Positions 8,114-16,721 of a stretch of DNA of 64,000 nucleotides are shown here, in pieces (positions within the stretch are counted from its first letter, which is position 1; the number at the start of each line of letters is the position of its first letter). The notes under the pieces were generated by a model. That model saw nothing but the letters and a program-made list of their open reading frames with translations, searched no databases and had not been told where the DNA came from. Source of the stretch: Prevotella sp. MA2016 (GTDB lineage: Bacteria; Bacteroidota; Bacteroidia; Bacteroidales; Bacteroidaceae). The DNA lies in NCBI RefSeq assembly GCF_000619825.1, contig NZ_JHUW01000006.1, positions 496,001-560,000 of the forward strand, given 5' to 3'. Position numbers and translations under genes: made by a program.

Positions 8114-8753
8114 ATATATAAAACTCCGAAGGATCTACCAGGCCGGCGCGGATGGCGTATTTTATCACTTCGTGGGCTGTGTTGATGCCCAGCTTGCGGA
8201 AGATGTTCTTGCGGTGGGTGGTGATGGTGTGGATGCTGGAGTAGCGCTCTTCGGCTATCTCCTTGGTGGTCTTGCCCTGGGCAATGGCCTTCACAATCTC
8301 GGCCTCGGTGGCAGTCAGGATGTCGGGACGTTCCTCGTCTTGCTGCTGACTGATAATCACTTCGAGGGCACGCTGACTGATAAAGCGCTCGTGGTGGGTC
8401 ACAGCGCGCAGGGCATCGCGCAGATCCTTCATCGGGCCATCCTTGAAAATCACACTAAACTGGTGGGAAGAGTAGATGACGCGGCGCAGAAACTGGGGGG
8501 TGAGCTCCTCGCTGATGAGCAGCCACTGCGACAAGGCAAAGCGCTCGCTCACAATGAGCAGCTGGTCTTCATCGGCAAAGTTGAATAGTGTGTAGTCGAG
8601 CACAACAATAGCATTCTCGTGCTCCTTGAGTTGCTCTACCAAACTGGTCTTGTCTGAGGCACGGTAGATTTGATTCTCTTCATCTTGTCGCAACAGACTG
8701 TCGATGGCGAATCGGGTGATTTCTTGGTTGTCAGCTAATATATACTTTGCCAT
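8112..8753 (-). CDS. LuxR/NarL-type response regulator
   Basis: 213 residues. The N-terminal 120 residues look like a degenerate receiver (KYILADNQEITRFAIDSLL, then IVVLDYTLF with the phospho-acceptor-like Asp), and residues about 145-205 form a LuxR helix-turn-helix (LTATEAEIVKAIAQGKTTKE, then the recognition helix around SIHTITTHRKNIFRKL). The acidic pocket is incomplete, so it may work without phosphorylation. No histidine kinase is adjacent. It has its own consensus promoter at 8773-8803. Targets unknown. Confidence 0.88.
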   Translation of the reverse strand: MAKYILADNQEITRFAIDSLLRQDEENQIYRASDKTSLVEQLKEHENAIVVLDYTLFNFADEDQLLIVSERFALSQWLLISEELTPQFLRRVIYSSHQFSVIFKDGPMKDLRDALRAVTHHERFISQRALEVIISQQQDEERPDILTATEAEIVKAIAQGKTTKEIAEERYSSIHTITTHRKNIFRKLGINTAHEVIKYAIRAGLVDPSEFYI

Positions 8754-8772
8754 ATTGTTCAGATTTTGGGTG

Positions 8773-8803
8773 CAAAGATACGAAGTTTAGATATAACCTC
8801 CAA
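8773..8803 (-). promoter_or_regulatory. Promoter of the LuxR-type regulator
   Basis: On the minus strand TTG (8801-8803), 20 bases, TATCTTTG (8773-8780); a leader of about 16 bases precedes the ATG. Confidence 0.75.
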
Positions 8804-8912
8804 ATAATTGCCAAAAAACAGATAATTTATCTACAAATGTTGCTTGTTTAGACTATTTTTCTTTTCTTTTGAGTGCCAGAGCCCGTTTCATAGAATAATA
8901 TTCTAAACTGAT

Positions 8913-8930
8913 ATACCAAACGTGTGGTAT
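8913..8930. promoter_or_regulatory. Operator ATACCA-N6-TGGTAT upstream of the TlpA gene
   Basis: ATACCAAACGTGTGGTAT. The same palindrome, 16 of 18 bases identical in one orientation, lies upstream of the large operon at 33290-33307. It is centred about 69 bases before the likely transcription start set by TACTTTTG (8979-8986), which has no matching TTG. That suits an activator-dependent promoter. Confidence 0.65.
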
Positions 8931-9011
8931 TTTTTATTAAAAAATGATAGATTGGTGTGTTTTTTGTAAAAGAATGCTTACTTTTGCATCCGGAATTAAA
9001 TTAGAAATAAG

Positions 9012-9554
9012 ATGAAGATAAGAAAAATGTATGTAAGCCTGATGGTGGCACTCATGGCGAGTGTGGCTGTCATCGACGTGAAGGCGCAGGCTGCCGAGGA
9101 GGATCTGGATGCCAAGTATGCTACCGAGCTGTTGCAGCCAGGAACAGTGGCACCCGACTTCAAGATGAACACCATCGACGGCAAGCCCTTCCAGCTGAGC
9201 GAGCTGAAGGGAAAGACGGTGGTGCTGGATTTCTGGGCATCGTGGTGCCCCGATTGCCGCAAGGATGCCCCAGCGGTGGTGAAGCTCTATAATGCCTATC
9301 ACTCTGACGATGTGGTGTTTGTAGGTGTGTCGATGGATACCAATGTGGATGCATGGCGCAAGGTGGTCAAGCAGTTTGGTATAGAGTATCTGCAGGTGAG
9401 CGAGCTCAAGAAATTCCACGATACAGACATCTCTAAGGCCTACGGTGTGAAGTGGATTCCATCCATCGTAGTGATCAACCCCGAGGGTAAGATTGATCTG
9501 GCCACAGTAGTGGTGGATAAGTTGGAAAAATATCTTTCACAGAAAAAGAAATAA
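9012..9554 (+). CDS. Exported TlpA-like thioredoxin
   Basis: 180 residues: a signal peptide (about 1-25), then an AhpC/TSA-Redoxin fold (APDFKMNTIDGKPFQLSELK) with the active site WASWCPDC at C79 and C82 and a cis-Pro loop (VKWIPSIVV). It should reduce disulfides in the periplasm, using electrons from a membrane carrier such as CcdA. Nine bases later comes ridA. The shared operator with the copper/OsmC operon suggests both respond to the same regulator, so its clients may be the Cys-rich proteins of that operon; this is inference. Confidence 0.9.
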   Translation: MKIRKMYVSLMVALMASVAVIDVKAQAAEEDLDAKYATELLQPGTVAPDFKMNTIDGKPFQLSELKGKTVVLDFWASWCPDCRKDAPAVVKLYNAYHSDDVVFVGVSMDTNVDAWRKVVKQFGIEYLQVSELKKFHDTDISKAYGVKWIPSIVVINPEGKIDLATVVVDKLEKYLSQKKK

Positions 9555-9563
9555 GGTATATAT

Positions 9564-9944
9564 ATGAAAAAGGTAATAAGCACTCCAAAGGCTCCGGCAG
9601 CCATCGGTCCTTACAGTCAGGCCATCCAGGTGGGTAATCTCGTGTTTACATCAGGACAGATACCCATCGACCCTGCTACAGGCCAGTTTGCCGAGGGTGG
9701 TATCAAGGGTCAGACCCGCCAGTCGCTCACCAATGTGAAGGCCATTCTCGAAGAGGCTGGCACATCACTGGCCAACGTGGTTAAGACCACTGTGTTTCTG
9801 GCTGATATGGCCGACTTTGCCGATATGAATGCCGTTTATGCCGAGTTCTTTGCAGAGCCATTCCCAGCCCGTTCGGCTGTGGCTGTAAAGACGCTGCCTA
9901 AGGGTGCCTTGGTAGAGATAGAGGTGATAGCCGAGAAGGCATAA
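9564..9944 (+). CDS. ridA: RidA family enamine/imine deaminase
   Basis: 126 residues, full length for the YjgF/YER057c/UK114 family. [20 protein letters not shown] at the start and the catalytic arginine region [20 protein letters not shown] at about 103-122 are intact. It hydrolyses reactive enamines such as 2-aminoacrylate made by PLP-dependent dehydratases, protecting PLP enzymes. It is co-directional with the TlpA gene with a 9-base gap and probably transcribed with it. Confidence 0.93.
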   Translation: MKKVISTPKAPAAIGPYSQAIQVGNLVFTSGQIPIDPATGQFAEGGIKGQTRQSLTNVKAILEEAGTSLANVVKTTVFLADMADFADMNAVYAEFFAEPFPARSAVAVKTLPKGALVEIEVIAEKA

Positions 9945-9964
9945 CCGCACCTATAGTTTTTGTA

Positions 9965-10762
9965 TCAAGAGGCAGCGTCCTCAATAATCAGTCCTGCCAG
10001 CATAAAGCCGAAGATGGCCGTGATATGCGACAAGGTTCCGTTTATTTGTGCTTTTGATGAGCACCATTCATGGTTCAGCAGACTTTGGTCTCCTGGACCA
10101 TTTTGGGCTTTGGGGCACATGCATTTCTCGGTGCCGCAGGTGGCATTGTGACCGCGGTTCTCCAGCAGCTCGTCGCTATACACGCACTGGAACTTGTGCT
10201 TGGGGAACTGCTTCTGACTCTTGAATTTCTTGCGCAGCGCGCGTGCCAGAGGGTCGCCTTGCACCTTCCAGAATTCAGTCACCTTGATACGTGTGGGGTC
10301 CAGCTTCAGGGCTGCACCCATCGATGAGAAGAACTTGGCTTGGGTCTTGCAAGCCAGCAATATCAGGGCAGCCTTGTCTTTCAGCGAGTCGATGGCGTCA
10401 ACGATGTAGTCATAGCTCTCCAGCTCAAACTCATGCGCATTCTCTGCCGTAAAAATCTTTTGCAGGGCAGTAATCTCGGCTGCAGGGTTGATGGTGAGCA
10501 GGCGCTCCTTCAGTGCATCCACCTTCACCTGTCCGATGGTCTTGGTGGTGGCCATGAGCTGGCGATTGATGTTGGTGATGCACACGCGGTCGCTATCCAC
10601 AATCGTCAGTTGGCGTATGCCACTGCGTATCAGGCTCTCGGCGCACCATGAGCCTACACCGCCTACACCAAAAATAATCACTCGTTTTTGTGCTATCATG
10701 TCCATGCTTTCATTGCCAAGCAGAAGCTCCGAACGTCTGAAAATTGCGTCTTGTATTGCCAT
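9965..10762 (-). CDS. tcdA: tRNA threonylcarbamoyladenosine dehydratase
   Basis: 265 residues of the E1/ThiF-like fold. Nucleotide-binding loop VIIFGVGGVGSWCAESLIRSG, substrate Asp in IVDSDRVCITNINRQLMA, and the TcdA-type C-terminus with a Cys cluster (CGTEKCMCPK) and ING...IFGFMLAGLII. It cyclises t6A37 of tRNA to ct6A in an ATP-dependent step. The start is the ATG at 10762: the longer frame begins with a TTG that falls inside the TACCTTTG promoter box (10781-10788). Convergent with ridA. Confidence 0.92.
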   Translation of the reverse strand: MAIQDAIFRRSELLLGNESMDMIAQKRVIIFGVGGVGSWCAESLIRSGIRQLTIVDSDRVCITNINRQLMATTKTIGQVKVDALKERLLTINPAAEITALQKIFTAENAHEFELESYDYIVDAIDSLKDKAALILLACKTQAKFFSSMGAALKLDPTRIKVTEFWKVQGDPLARALRKKFKSQKQFPKHKFQCVYSDELLENRGHNATCGTEKCMCPKAQNGPGDQSLLNHEWCSSKAQINGTLSHITAIFGFMLAGLIIEDAAS

Positions 10763-10828
10763 CTTGTTTAAATTTGGCTGCAAAGGTACAAAAAAATCAT
10801 GAACGCCGATGCGCTTTAATCTTTTTTA

Positions 10829-10910
10829 TGTATCGCAGACGATATATTGTTAAACATACTTAAAGTTTAACATAAATCGCTCGCGATACAACCTATTATT
10901 TGTAACTTTG
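10829..10910 (+). promoter_or_regulatory. Nested inverted repeats and promoter before the lipid operon
   Basis: Outer arms TGTATCGC (10829-10836) and GCGATACA (10883-10890) enclose inner arms TGTTAAAC (10848-10855) and GTTTAACA (10865-10872). The -7 box TAACTTTG (10903-10910) follows, with no TTG at the right spacing. Two stacked operators and a weak core promoter suggest regulated expression of the genes from 10941. Confidence 0.5.
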
Positions 10911-10940
10911 CACCGCAAAATGAGTATGATATAGTTGTAA

Positions 10941-12281
10941 ATGGACAGAATTCTATCTTTTATAGTACGTATAGTGGTATGGCTTTCGGGCTTTGCGAAG
11001 CCTCTTTCGCGCCTGGGACTGGCTCGTTTTGAGAGTCACACGCAGGGACAGCCCCTCAAGATTCTCTTGGTTGGCTACAACGGCGCTCGCAACACAGGTG
11101 CTGACGCACGCGTGGTGGCATTGGTGCAGCAGCTGCAGCAGGCCATGGGGGCACATACATCCGAGCTCACCGTGATGACGCTCGACATGGATAACGTGGC
11201 CGGCTACTTCTCGAAACAGATCAAGCTGTTACATTTCTCAACCGTATTCGTGCTCAAGCTGATGCGTGCTTGTTCGCAGCATCATGTTGCGATATTATGC
11301 GAGGGATCCACACTCACACCCACCTTTGCCGAGGCCCTCTGCGTGTTCTTCTGCGAGGCAGCAGGCGTGATGCGCCGTCAGGGCAAGCCTTGTATGGCTT
11401 ATGGTTCTGAGGTGGGCAGTCTGTCGGGTTGGCTGGCTCGGTTGAGTAGCGACATGTGTCGCGACACCTATTTCATGGTGCGCACGGAAGAGTCATTGCG
11501 CAATCTGCAGGCTCTGGGACTGAAAGGACATGTAGGTACCGACACGGCCTGGACCTTCGAGAGCAGTGCCGACGATGAGTCGTGGGCCCGCCAGTGCCTG
11601 ATACAGGCAGGCTGGGACGGCAAGCAGCCGCTGATGGGAGTGGCACCGCTGAACCCCTTCTGCTGGCCGGTGCGCCCGTCGATAGGACGCTGGCTGAAGG
11701 CACAGCTGACACGTGATTTTTCATTGCAATACGATAAATTCTATTTTTTCAGTGACAGTGCAGAGCGTCGCCTACAGTTCGAACATTACCTGCAGGCGAT
11801 GGCCGCTGCCACCAACAAGTACAGCAAGGAGCATGACGCTTTTGTGGTGGTGCTGGGCATGGAGAAACTGGATGCCAGTGTGTGCGAACAGCTGGCCCGC
11901 CGTTTAGATGGTAAGCATGCCATCTTCACCTCGAAAACAAACGACGTGTTTCAGATGACAAGTCTGCTGCGCCAGCTCTCTATCCTGCTCACATCGCGCT
12001 ACCATGCATCGGTGCTGAGTATGGAGAAAGCCTGCCCCATCGTGGCCGTATCTATCGATGCCCGCCTGAATGGTGTGATGCGCGAGGTGGAGCTGGCCGA
12101 CGGCTATCTGCACCATGCTAATGATGAAGATTTAGAAAACAGGATAACAAACTCCTTGCGCATTGCCGGAGAGCATGAGCAGGAAATAAGTGAGGCCATT
12201 AAGCGCCACCTTTCTGAGTATAAACGCAAAACAAAGGCGATGAGCCAATTCTTTACGACATGGCTGAAAACACAATTTTGA
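10941..12281 (+). CDS. Polysaccharide pyruvyl transferase family protein
   Basis: 446 residues. ILLVGYNGARNTGADARVVA at about 41-60 and the C-terminal SRYHASVLSMEKACPIVAVS (helix-loop with the conserved SxRxH) are the hallmarks of the CsaB/WcaK-type pyruvyl transferase domain, a GT-B-like fold. Members add pyruvate ketals to sugars using phosphoenolpyruvate. The first 25 residues are amphipathic/hydrophobic (ILSFIVRIVVWLSGF) and could anchor it to the membrane. First gene of the operon, overlapping the next by 22 bases. Neighbours suggest its substrate may be a glycolipid head group. Confidence 0.82.
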   Translation: MDRILSFIVRIVVWLSGFAKPLSRLGLARFESHTQGQPLKILLVGYNGARNTGADARVVALVQQLQQAMGAHTSELTVMTLDMDNVAGYFSKQIKLLHFSTVFVLKLMRACSQHHVAILCEGSTLTPTFAEALCVFFCEAAGVMRRQGKPCMAYGSEVGSLSGWLARLSSDMCRDTYFMVRTEESLRNLQALGLKGHVGTDTAWTFESSADDESWARQCLIQAGWDGKQPLMGVAPLNPFCWPVRPSIGRWLKAQLTRDFSLQYDKFYFFSDSAERRLQFEHYLQAMAAATNKYSKEHDAFVVVLGMEKLDASVCEQLARRLDGKHAIFTSKTNDVFQMTSLLRQLSILLTSRYHASVLSMEKACPIVAVSIDARLNGVMREVELADGYLHHANDEDLENRITNSLRIAGEHEQEISEAIKRHLSEYKRKTKAMSQFFTTWLKTQF

Positions 12282-14938
12282 TTACAGGCGCTACTGGACT
12301 GGTAGGAACTGAGGTAGTGGCATATTTGCTTGCCACTACCCAGAGTACCATCTATGTGCTGGTGAGAGCCGAGAATGATGATGATGCAGAGCGCCGACTG
12401 CGTGCGCTCTGGAGCGACAGCGAGCAGCTGGTGGCTGCCGTGGGTAGTCGCATATTACCGGTGGTGGGGGATATCACCCAGCGCATGATGAACGTGCCAC
12501 CCCATGTGACGCACGTGATTCACAGTGCTGCCGAAACGGGTGTGCAGAAGTCGCGCCAGGAGTTGCGCAGCATTAATGTTGACGGTACGCGCAACGTGGT
12601 GGAGATGGCCGAGGGCCTGCCCATGCTGAAGCGCTTCACCTATATCTCAACAGCCTATGTGGCTGGCATGCAGACGGGGCGCATAGCCGAGTCAGCACCA
12701 TTAGGAAGCGAGTTTTATACACACTACGAGCGTAGCAAGGCCGAGGCCGAAAAGATTGTAAGAGACTCTGGTCTGCCATTCATTGTGTGCCGACCAGGTA
12801 TGATTGTGGGCAATAGTCAGACGGGTAGAACCAGCGTGTTCAACACCGTTTATTATGTGCTCAAGTTGATACTGCAGGGTAAGATGCGCGTGATGCCTGT
12901 GAGCCGTCAGCAGACGGTGAACGTGGTGCCCGTGGATTATGTGGCAAAAATGGTGGCCGACCTGACGCTGACAACGGCTGCAGAGTATAGCACTTTCCAC
13001 CTGACAGCTCCTAACAGCATGCTGCCCACTGTGGAAGATCTGGTAGAGGCGGTGAGAGCATGGGCCAAGGAGCAGTTGCAGATTGACGTGCCCAAGCCTA
13101 TCTATCTGCCAATGCCATTTCTGCGCAACATCGGTCGCCGCTACAACGAGGGTAAGGACGAGAAGAAGCGCACCATCCTGTCGAATCTGACGGCGCTGAT
13201 GCCTTATTTCTTCGACGACCATATCTTCGATCGTACCAACACCAATCTGTATGGTGGAGAATATACGCTCGACTGGCGTGAGTTTGTGCCCAGAATGCTG
13301 GATTTCGCTTGTCGTCATAATTTTATGCGACTCACCGATCAGACCATCTTCCAGCAGGCAGTAACCCGTCGTGCCAGCAAGCACTATCCCATCACCTATT
13401 ATAATATCACAGCCAAGGGCATGGAGCGCGTATCAGGCCGCGAGATGAATGCACTGGTAGATATGTATGTGTCGAAGTTGAAAACCATCGGTGTGAAGGC
13501 CGGTGATGCGGTGGCACTCTCGGGCATCAACTGTGCCGAGCACGCTGCCATCGACAATGCCATCGGTTTGCTTGGTGCCGTGAGTGTGCCCATCTATTAC
13601 ACCACACCTGCCGACGAGATTGCCCTGCTGATGAAAAAGAGCGGTGCACGCTGGTTCTTTGTTGGTGACGAGCGCGTGATGAAGAATACCGACGGTCTGC
13701 CCGTGCAGATCATCAAGTTCGGTCCTCTCAACCCTCCGCTCGAGCTTTGCTCGCTTGCTACCGGAGGGACGCAAGAACACTCAACACTCAACATACGAAA
13801 CACAAAACTTTCAATATATAGTCAGGAATTGGCCACCATCCGCTACACATCAGGCACCACAGGCGAACCTAAGGGCGTGATGTTCAACTTCAACCAGTTG
13901 AAATGGATGGGCCAAGTTCTTACAAACTTGCTGTCGTGGCGCGACCGCAACAGCGAGATGAGATACCTCTCGTTTCTGCCGATGAGTCATGTGGTAGAGG
14001 GTATCTTGGCTGCCTATGCACCTTATTGCATGCTGTGCAAGGCTAAGATTTATTATCTGACCGACTTCCAGTTGCTCACCAGTGCCCTGCCCAAAGTGCG
14101 CCCGACGGTGTTCTTCTCGGTACCACGATTCTATGAGAAGTTGTGGGAGCAGATAGAGCAGAATCCCGTAGGCCGCTGCTACCTGAAGATGAGCGATGGC
14201 ATGCTGAAACGACTCGCAGGGCGCATGCTGCGTCGGATGGTGTTGCGAAAGGCCGGTCTCGATCAGTGTAATCAGTTGCTGGTGGGCTCAGCCCCCATCA
14301 GCGAGGAGCTGCTGTTGCATTTCCGAAAGTTAGGTATCGAGATTCACAATGCCTACGGACAGACCGAGGCACCGCTCATCACGCTGAACCGACTGGGGCA
14401 TAATGTGGTGCCAAGTATCGGCCAGCCACTGCCCGACACCACCGTCAGCACCTCTGCCGATGGCGAGCTGGTGGTGAGTGGTCCGCAGGTGGCTCTGGGT
14501 TACTATCAGCTGGATAGTGATACCTTCAGGGACGGCAAGCTGTACACAGGCGACTTGGGTTATCTTGATGACGCAGGCAATGTGTATATCAGCGGCCGAA
14601 AGAAAGACATGCTTATCACCTCGTACGGCAAGAACATCAACTGTACGAAGATTGAACAGCGACTGATGGACATCCCATGTGTGGATCAGGCCGTGCTGGT
14701 AGGCGAGCAGCGTCCTTACTGCACCGCACTGCTGTGGACCATTGGCGACACCGCGCATCTGGCTGCCGACATAGAGTGCATGAACGCTCAACTGTCGCAT
14801 CCGGAACAGGTGAAGCGCTACAAAATCATCGACACGCCGCTGACGATAGGTCGTGGCGAGCTGACACCCAGTCTGAAGGTGAAGCGACAGGTGGTGATAG
14901 CGCATTATCAGAAAGAAATCAATGAACTGTATGGTTAG
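12260..14938 (+). CDS. Fusion: thioester-reductase-type SDR + AMP-forming acyl ligase
   Basis: 892 residues. Residues 1-360 are an extended SDR of the fatty acyl-CoA reductase/thioester-reductase type: GATGLVG at 10-16, S130/T131, YERSK with Y156 and K160. Residues about 375-892 are an acyl-CoA-synthetase-like enzyme: YTSGTTGEPKGV (529-540), later AYGQTEAPLITLN and YTGDLGYLDDAGNVYISGRK. The order (reductase, then ligase) is the reverse of carboxylic acid reductases, and no carrier domain lies between. Likely chemistry: activate a fatty acid and reduce an acyl thioester to aldehyde or alcohol. An in-frame repeat interrupts the ligase at about 490-506. Overlaps genes on both sides. Confidence 0.85.
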   Translation: MAENTILITGATGLVGTEVVAYLLATTQSTIYVLVRAENDDDAERRLRALWSDSEQLVAAVGSRILPVVGDITQRMMNVPPHVTHVIHSAAETGVQKSRQELRSINVDGTRNVVEMAEGLPMLKRFTYISTAYVAGMQTGRIAESAPLGSEFYTHYERSKAEAEKIVRDSGLPFIVCRPGMIVGNSQTGRTSVFNTVYYVLKLILQGKMRVMPVSRQQTVNVVPVDYVAKMVADLTLTTAAEYSTFHLTAPNSMLPTVEDLVEAVRAWAKEQLQIDVPKPIYLPMPFLRNIGRRYNEGKDEKKRTILSNLTALMPYFFDDHIFDRTNTNLYGGEYTLDWREFVPRMLDFACRHNFMRLTDQTIFQQAVTRRASKHYPITYYNITAKGMERVSGREMNALVDMYVSKLKTIGVKAGDAVALSGINCAEHAAIDNAIGLLGAVSVPIYYTTPADEIALLMKKSGARWFFVGDERVMKNTDGLPVQIIKFGPLNPPLELCSLATGGTQEHSTLNIRNTKLSIYSQELATIRYTSGTTGEPKGVMFNFNQLKWMGQVLTNLLSWRDRNSEMRYLSFLPMSHVVEGILAAYAPYCMLCKAKIYYLTDFQLLTSALPKVRPTVFFSVPRFYEKLWEQIEQNPVGRCYLKMSDGMLKRLAGRMLRRMVLRKAGLDQCNQLLVGSAPISEELLLHFRKLGIEIHNAYGQTEAPLITLNRLGHNVVPSIGQPLPDTTVSTSADGELVVSGPQVALGYYQLDSDTFRDGKLYTGDLGYLDDAGNVYISGRKKDMLITSYGKNINCTKIEQRLMDIPCVDQAVLVGEQRPYCTALLWTIGDTAHLAADIECMNAQLSHPEQVKRYKIIDTPLTIGRGELTPSLKVKRQVVIAHYQKEINELYG
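13732..13777 (+). repeat. In-frame palindromic repeat insertion, copy 2
   Basis: Encodes NPPLELCSLATGGTQE inside the acyl ligase, just before the ATP-binding YTSGTTG motif. CCCTCCG (13732-13738) and CGGAGGG (13762-13768) are perfect inverted arms. The core is shared with 1645-1710. Related ligases usually lack this segment, from memory of the family. Confidence 0.6.
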
Positions 14939-15449
14939 CAATCTTTACGCACGCGTGGAACTGCAGCTGCTGATGAACCTCACAGCCAAGGCTATTCAGC
15001 AGCCTGCAGAACGCATCTGGACATTATCCAGTGCCGATGCCTTGCGTGCCTATGCTACCTATACCAACCGCCATCTGCAGGGTGGAGCCAGCAGGCAGTT
15101 GCTGCAGCGCATGAATAGCGAGGCCTATCTGATGGGGTGCCGCTTGCGCAGGCTCTTCTTCGTGTGCAGCAACAAAGCTGCACAGCGACTGGTGGTGAAG
15201 CTTTATCGTCATATAGGCATCAACATGCAGTTTACGGCTGATGATGAGTTGTGTTTCCACAGCTGTTATTTCAGTCGTTTCTACACGCCTGCTGTTTGCC
15301 GGGCAGCCTCGGCCCTGGATGATGGCATCATCCGTGGCATCACTGGTCTGGCTGCCGGTCAGCTGCACTTCAGTCAGCGCATCACCGAAGGGTGCAGTTG
15401 CTGTAAGGCAGTGATCAAAAAAGAACCAAACAAAAACATTAATATATAA
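14922..15449 (+). CDS. Cys-rich protein of unknown function
   Basis: 175 residues with nine cysteines, among them CFHSC (111, 115), C126 and GCSCC (158, 160, 161). The Cys spacing could bind a metal or Fe-S cluster. The first 40 residues are helical; no signal peptide. It overlaps the ligase gene by 17 bases and is followed after 6 bases by the GMC oxidoreductase, so it belongs to the pathway and may be a redox partner or maturation factor. An ATG three codons later (14931) is an alternative start. Family not recognised. Confidence 0.7.
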   Translation: MNCMVSNLYARVELQLLMNLTAKAIQQPAERIWTLSSADALRAYATYTNRHLQGGASRQLLQRMNSEAYLMGCRLRRLFFVCSNKAAQRLVVKLYRHIGINMQFTADDELCFHSCYFSRFYTPAVCRAASALDDGIIRGITGLAAGQLHFSQRITEGCSCCKAVIKKEPNKNINI

Positions 15450-15455
15450 AGGAAC

Positions 15456-16721
15456 ATGAAGAAAGCAATCGTTATTGGTAGTGGAGCCGGTGGAGCTATG
15501 GCAGCCCGCATGCTGGCAAAAAACTTCGACGTGACTGTGCTGGAGGCCGGTGGCAATTTCAAGCCATTCTCATTCTCGCTCGATAAGTTGGCGATGTTTC
15601 GCAAGACTGGTATCTACTTCGATGAGCGCATGATTCAGCTGCTGTTGCCATCGATGCGTATCGACCGCGATAAAGACATGGTGATGGTGTATGGCCGTGG
15701 CGTGGGTGGCACCACAACACTGGCCACGGGTAATGCCGTGCGTGCCGACGAGGGCTTGAAGAAGATTGGCATCAACCTGGATGCCGAATTCGAAGAGCTG
15801 AATCGCGAACTGCCCATCACCACCGATCATCAGCGCTACTGGAACTCTATCACCAAGCAGACTTTCAAGGTGATGCAGGAGATGGGGCTGGATCCAAAAC
15901 CCATGCCAAAGCTGTTGCGTCCCAATGGTTGCCGTATGTGTGGCCATTGCTCTATCGGTTGCCCTACGCGTGCCAAGTGGGATGTGCGCGAGCTGCTTGA
16001 TGGCATCAATGTGGTGACCAACTGTCGTGTCAGCCGTATCGAGATTGGCGATGGTAAGGCCAAGCGTGTGCATGCCACCAAAGGTCTGCAGCACCTGACC
16101 TTCGATGCCGATGTGGTGATTGTGGCTGCTGGCGGTTATGGCACCCCGGATATTCTGCGTGCGTCGGGCATCGAGTGCGAGCCCCGTCTGTTCGTAGATC
16201 CTGTGCTCTGTGTGGCTGCACCTATGGAGAAAGCCCGTCAGGACCATCAGTTGCTCATGCCTTTCGTGAGCATGCGCGAGAAGTATATCATCTCACCCTA
16301 TATGGACTGGCTCAGCTTCTTCTTCAACCGCAAGTGGTATAAGCCCATGGATGGTATGGTCAGTCTGATGATCAAACTGGCCGATGTAGAGCAGGGTGAT
16401 GTGCACCACAATAAAATGCAGAAGAAACTGACAGCGATGGACCATTTGCGCCTTCAGCAAGGTGTGGACGACTGTCGTGAGGTGTTATTACGTATGGGTG
16501 CCAAAAAAGAGGATGTCTTCCTTGGCACGCTCAACGCTGGGCATCCAGGTGGTATGCTGCCACTGACTGAGGCCGAAGCGGAGACACTCCACTCGCCACT
16601 GTTGCCCGATAATCTTTATGTTTGCGATGCTTCGCTGCTGCCGCAGTCATTAGGGTTGCCACCCATCCTGACTATCATGGCACTGGCCAAGCGCATCACT
16701 AAGATCATAGCCGAAAGTTAA
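15456..16721 (+). CDS. GMC-family FAD-dependent (long-chain alcohol) oxidoreductase
   Basis: 421 residues, short for the family (usually over 500). FAD-binding VIGSGAGGAMAARMLAKNFD (7-26), GRGVGGTTTLATGNAVR (80-96), and the C-terminal SLLPQSLGLPPILTIMALAK. Cysteines C159, C162, C165 and C169 in CRMCGHCSIGCPTRAK resemble the Cys motif of long-chain fatty alcohol oxidases. Catalytic His probably lies in NAGHPGGM. Likely oxidises an alcohol to an aldehyde; with the reductase-ligase fusion this suggests a fatty alcohol or aldehyde intermediate. Last gene of the operon; converges with hemL, overlapping it by 4 bases. Confidence 0.88.
   Translation: MKKAIVIGSGAGGAMAARMLAKNFDVTVLEAGGNFKPFSFSLDKLAMFRKTGIYFDERMIQLLLPSMRIDRDKDMVMVYGRGVGGTTTLATGNAVRADEGLKKIGINLDAEFEELNRELPITTDHQRYWNSITKQTFKVMQEMGLDPKPMPKLLRPNGCRMCGHCSIGCPTRAKWDVRELLDGINVVTNCRVSRIEIGDGKAKRVHATKGLQHLTFDADVVIVAAGGYGTPDILRASGIECEPRLFVDPVLCVAAPMEKARQDHQLLMPFVSMREKYIISPYMDWLSFFFNRKWYKPMDGMVSLMIKLADVEQGDVHHNKMQKKLTAMDHLRLQQGVDDCREVLLRMGAKKEDVFLGTLNAGHPGGMLPLTEAEAETLHSPLLPDNLYVCDASLLPQSLGLPPILTIMALAKRITKIIAES

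Noticed and set aside
15570..16247. 225-codon open frame opposite the GMC gene
   Set aside because: Rich in His and Gln from reverse reading of a GC-biased gene; the plus strand has full GMC motifs.
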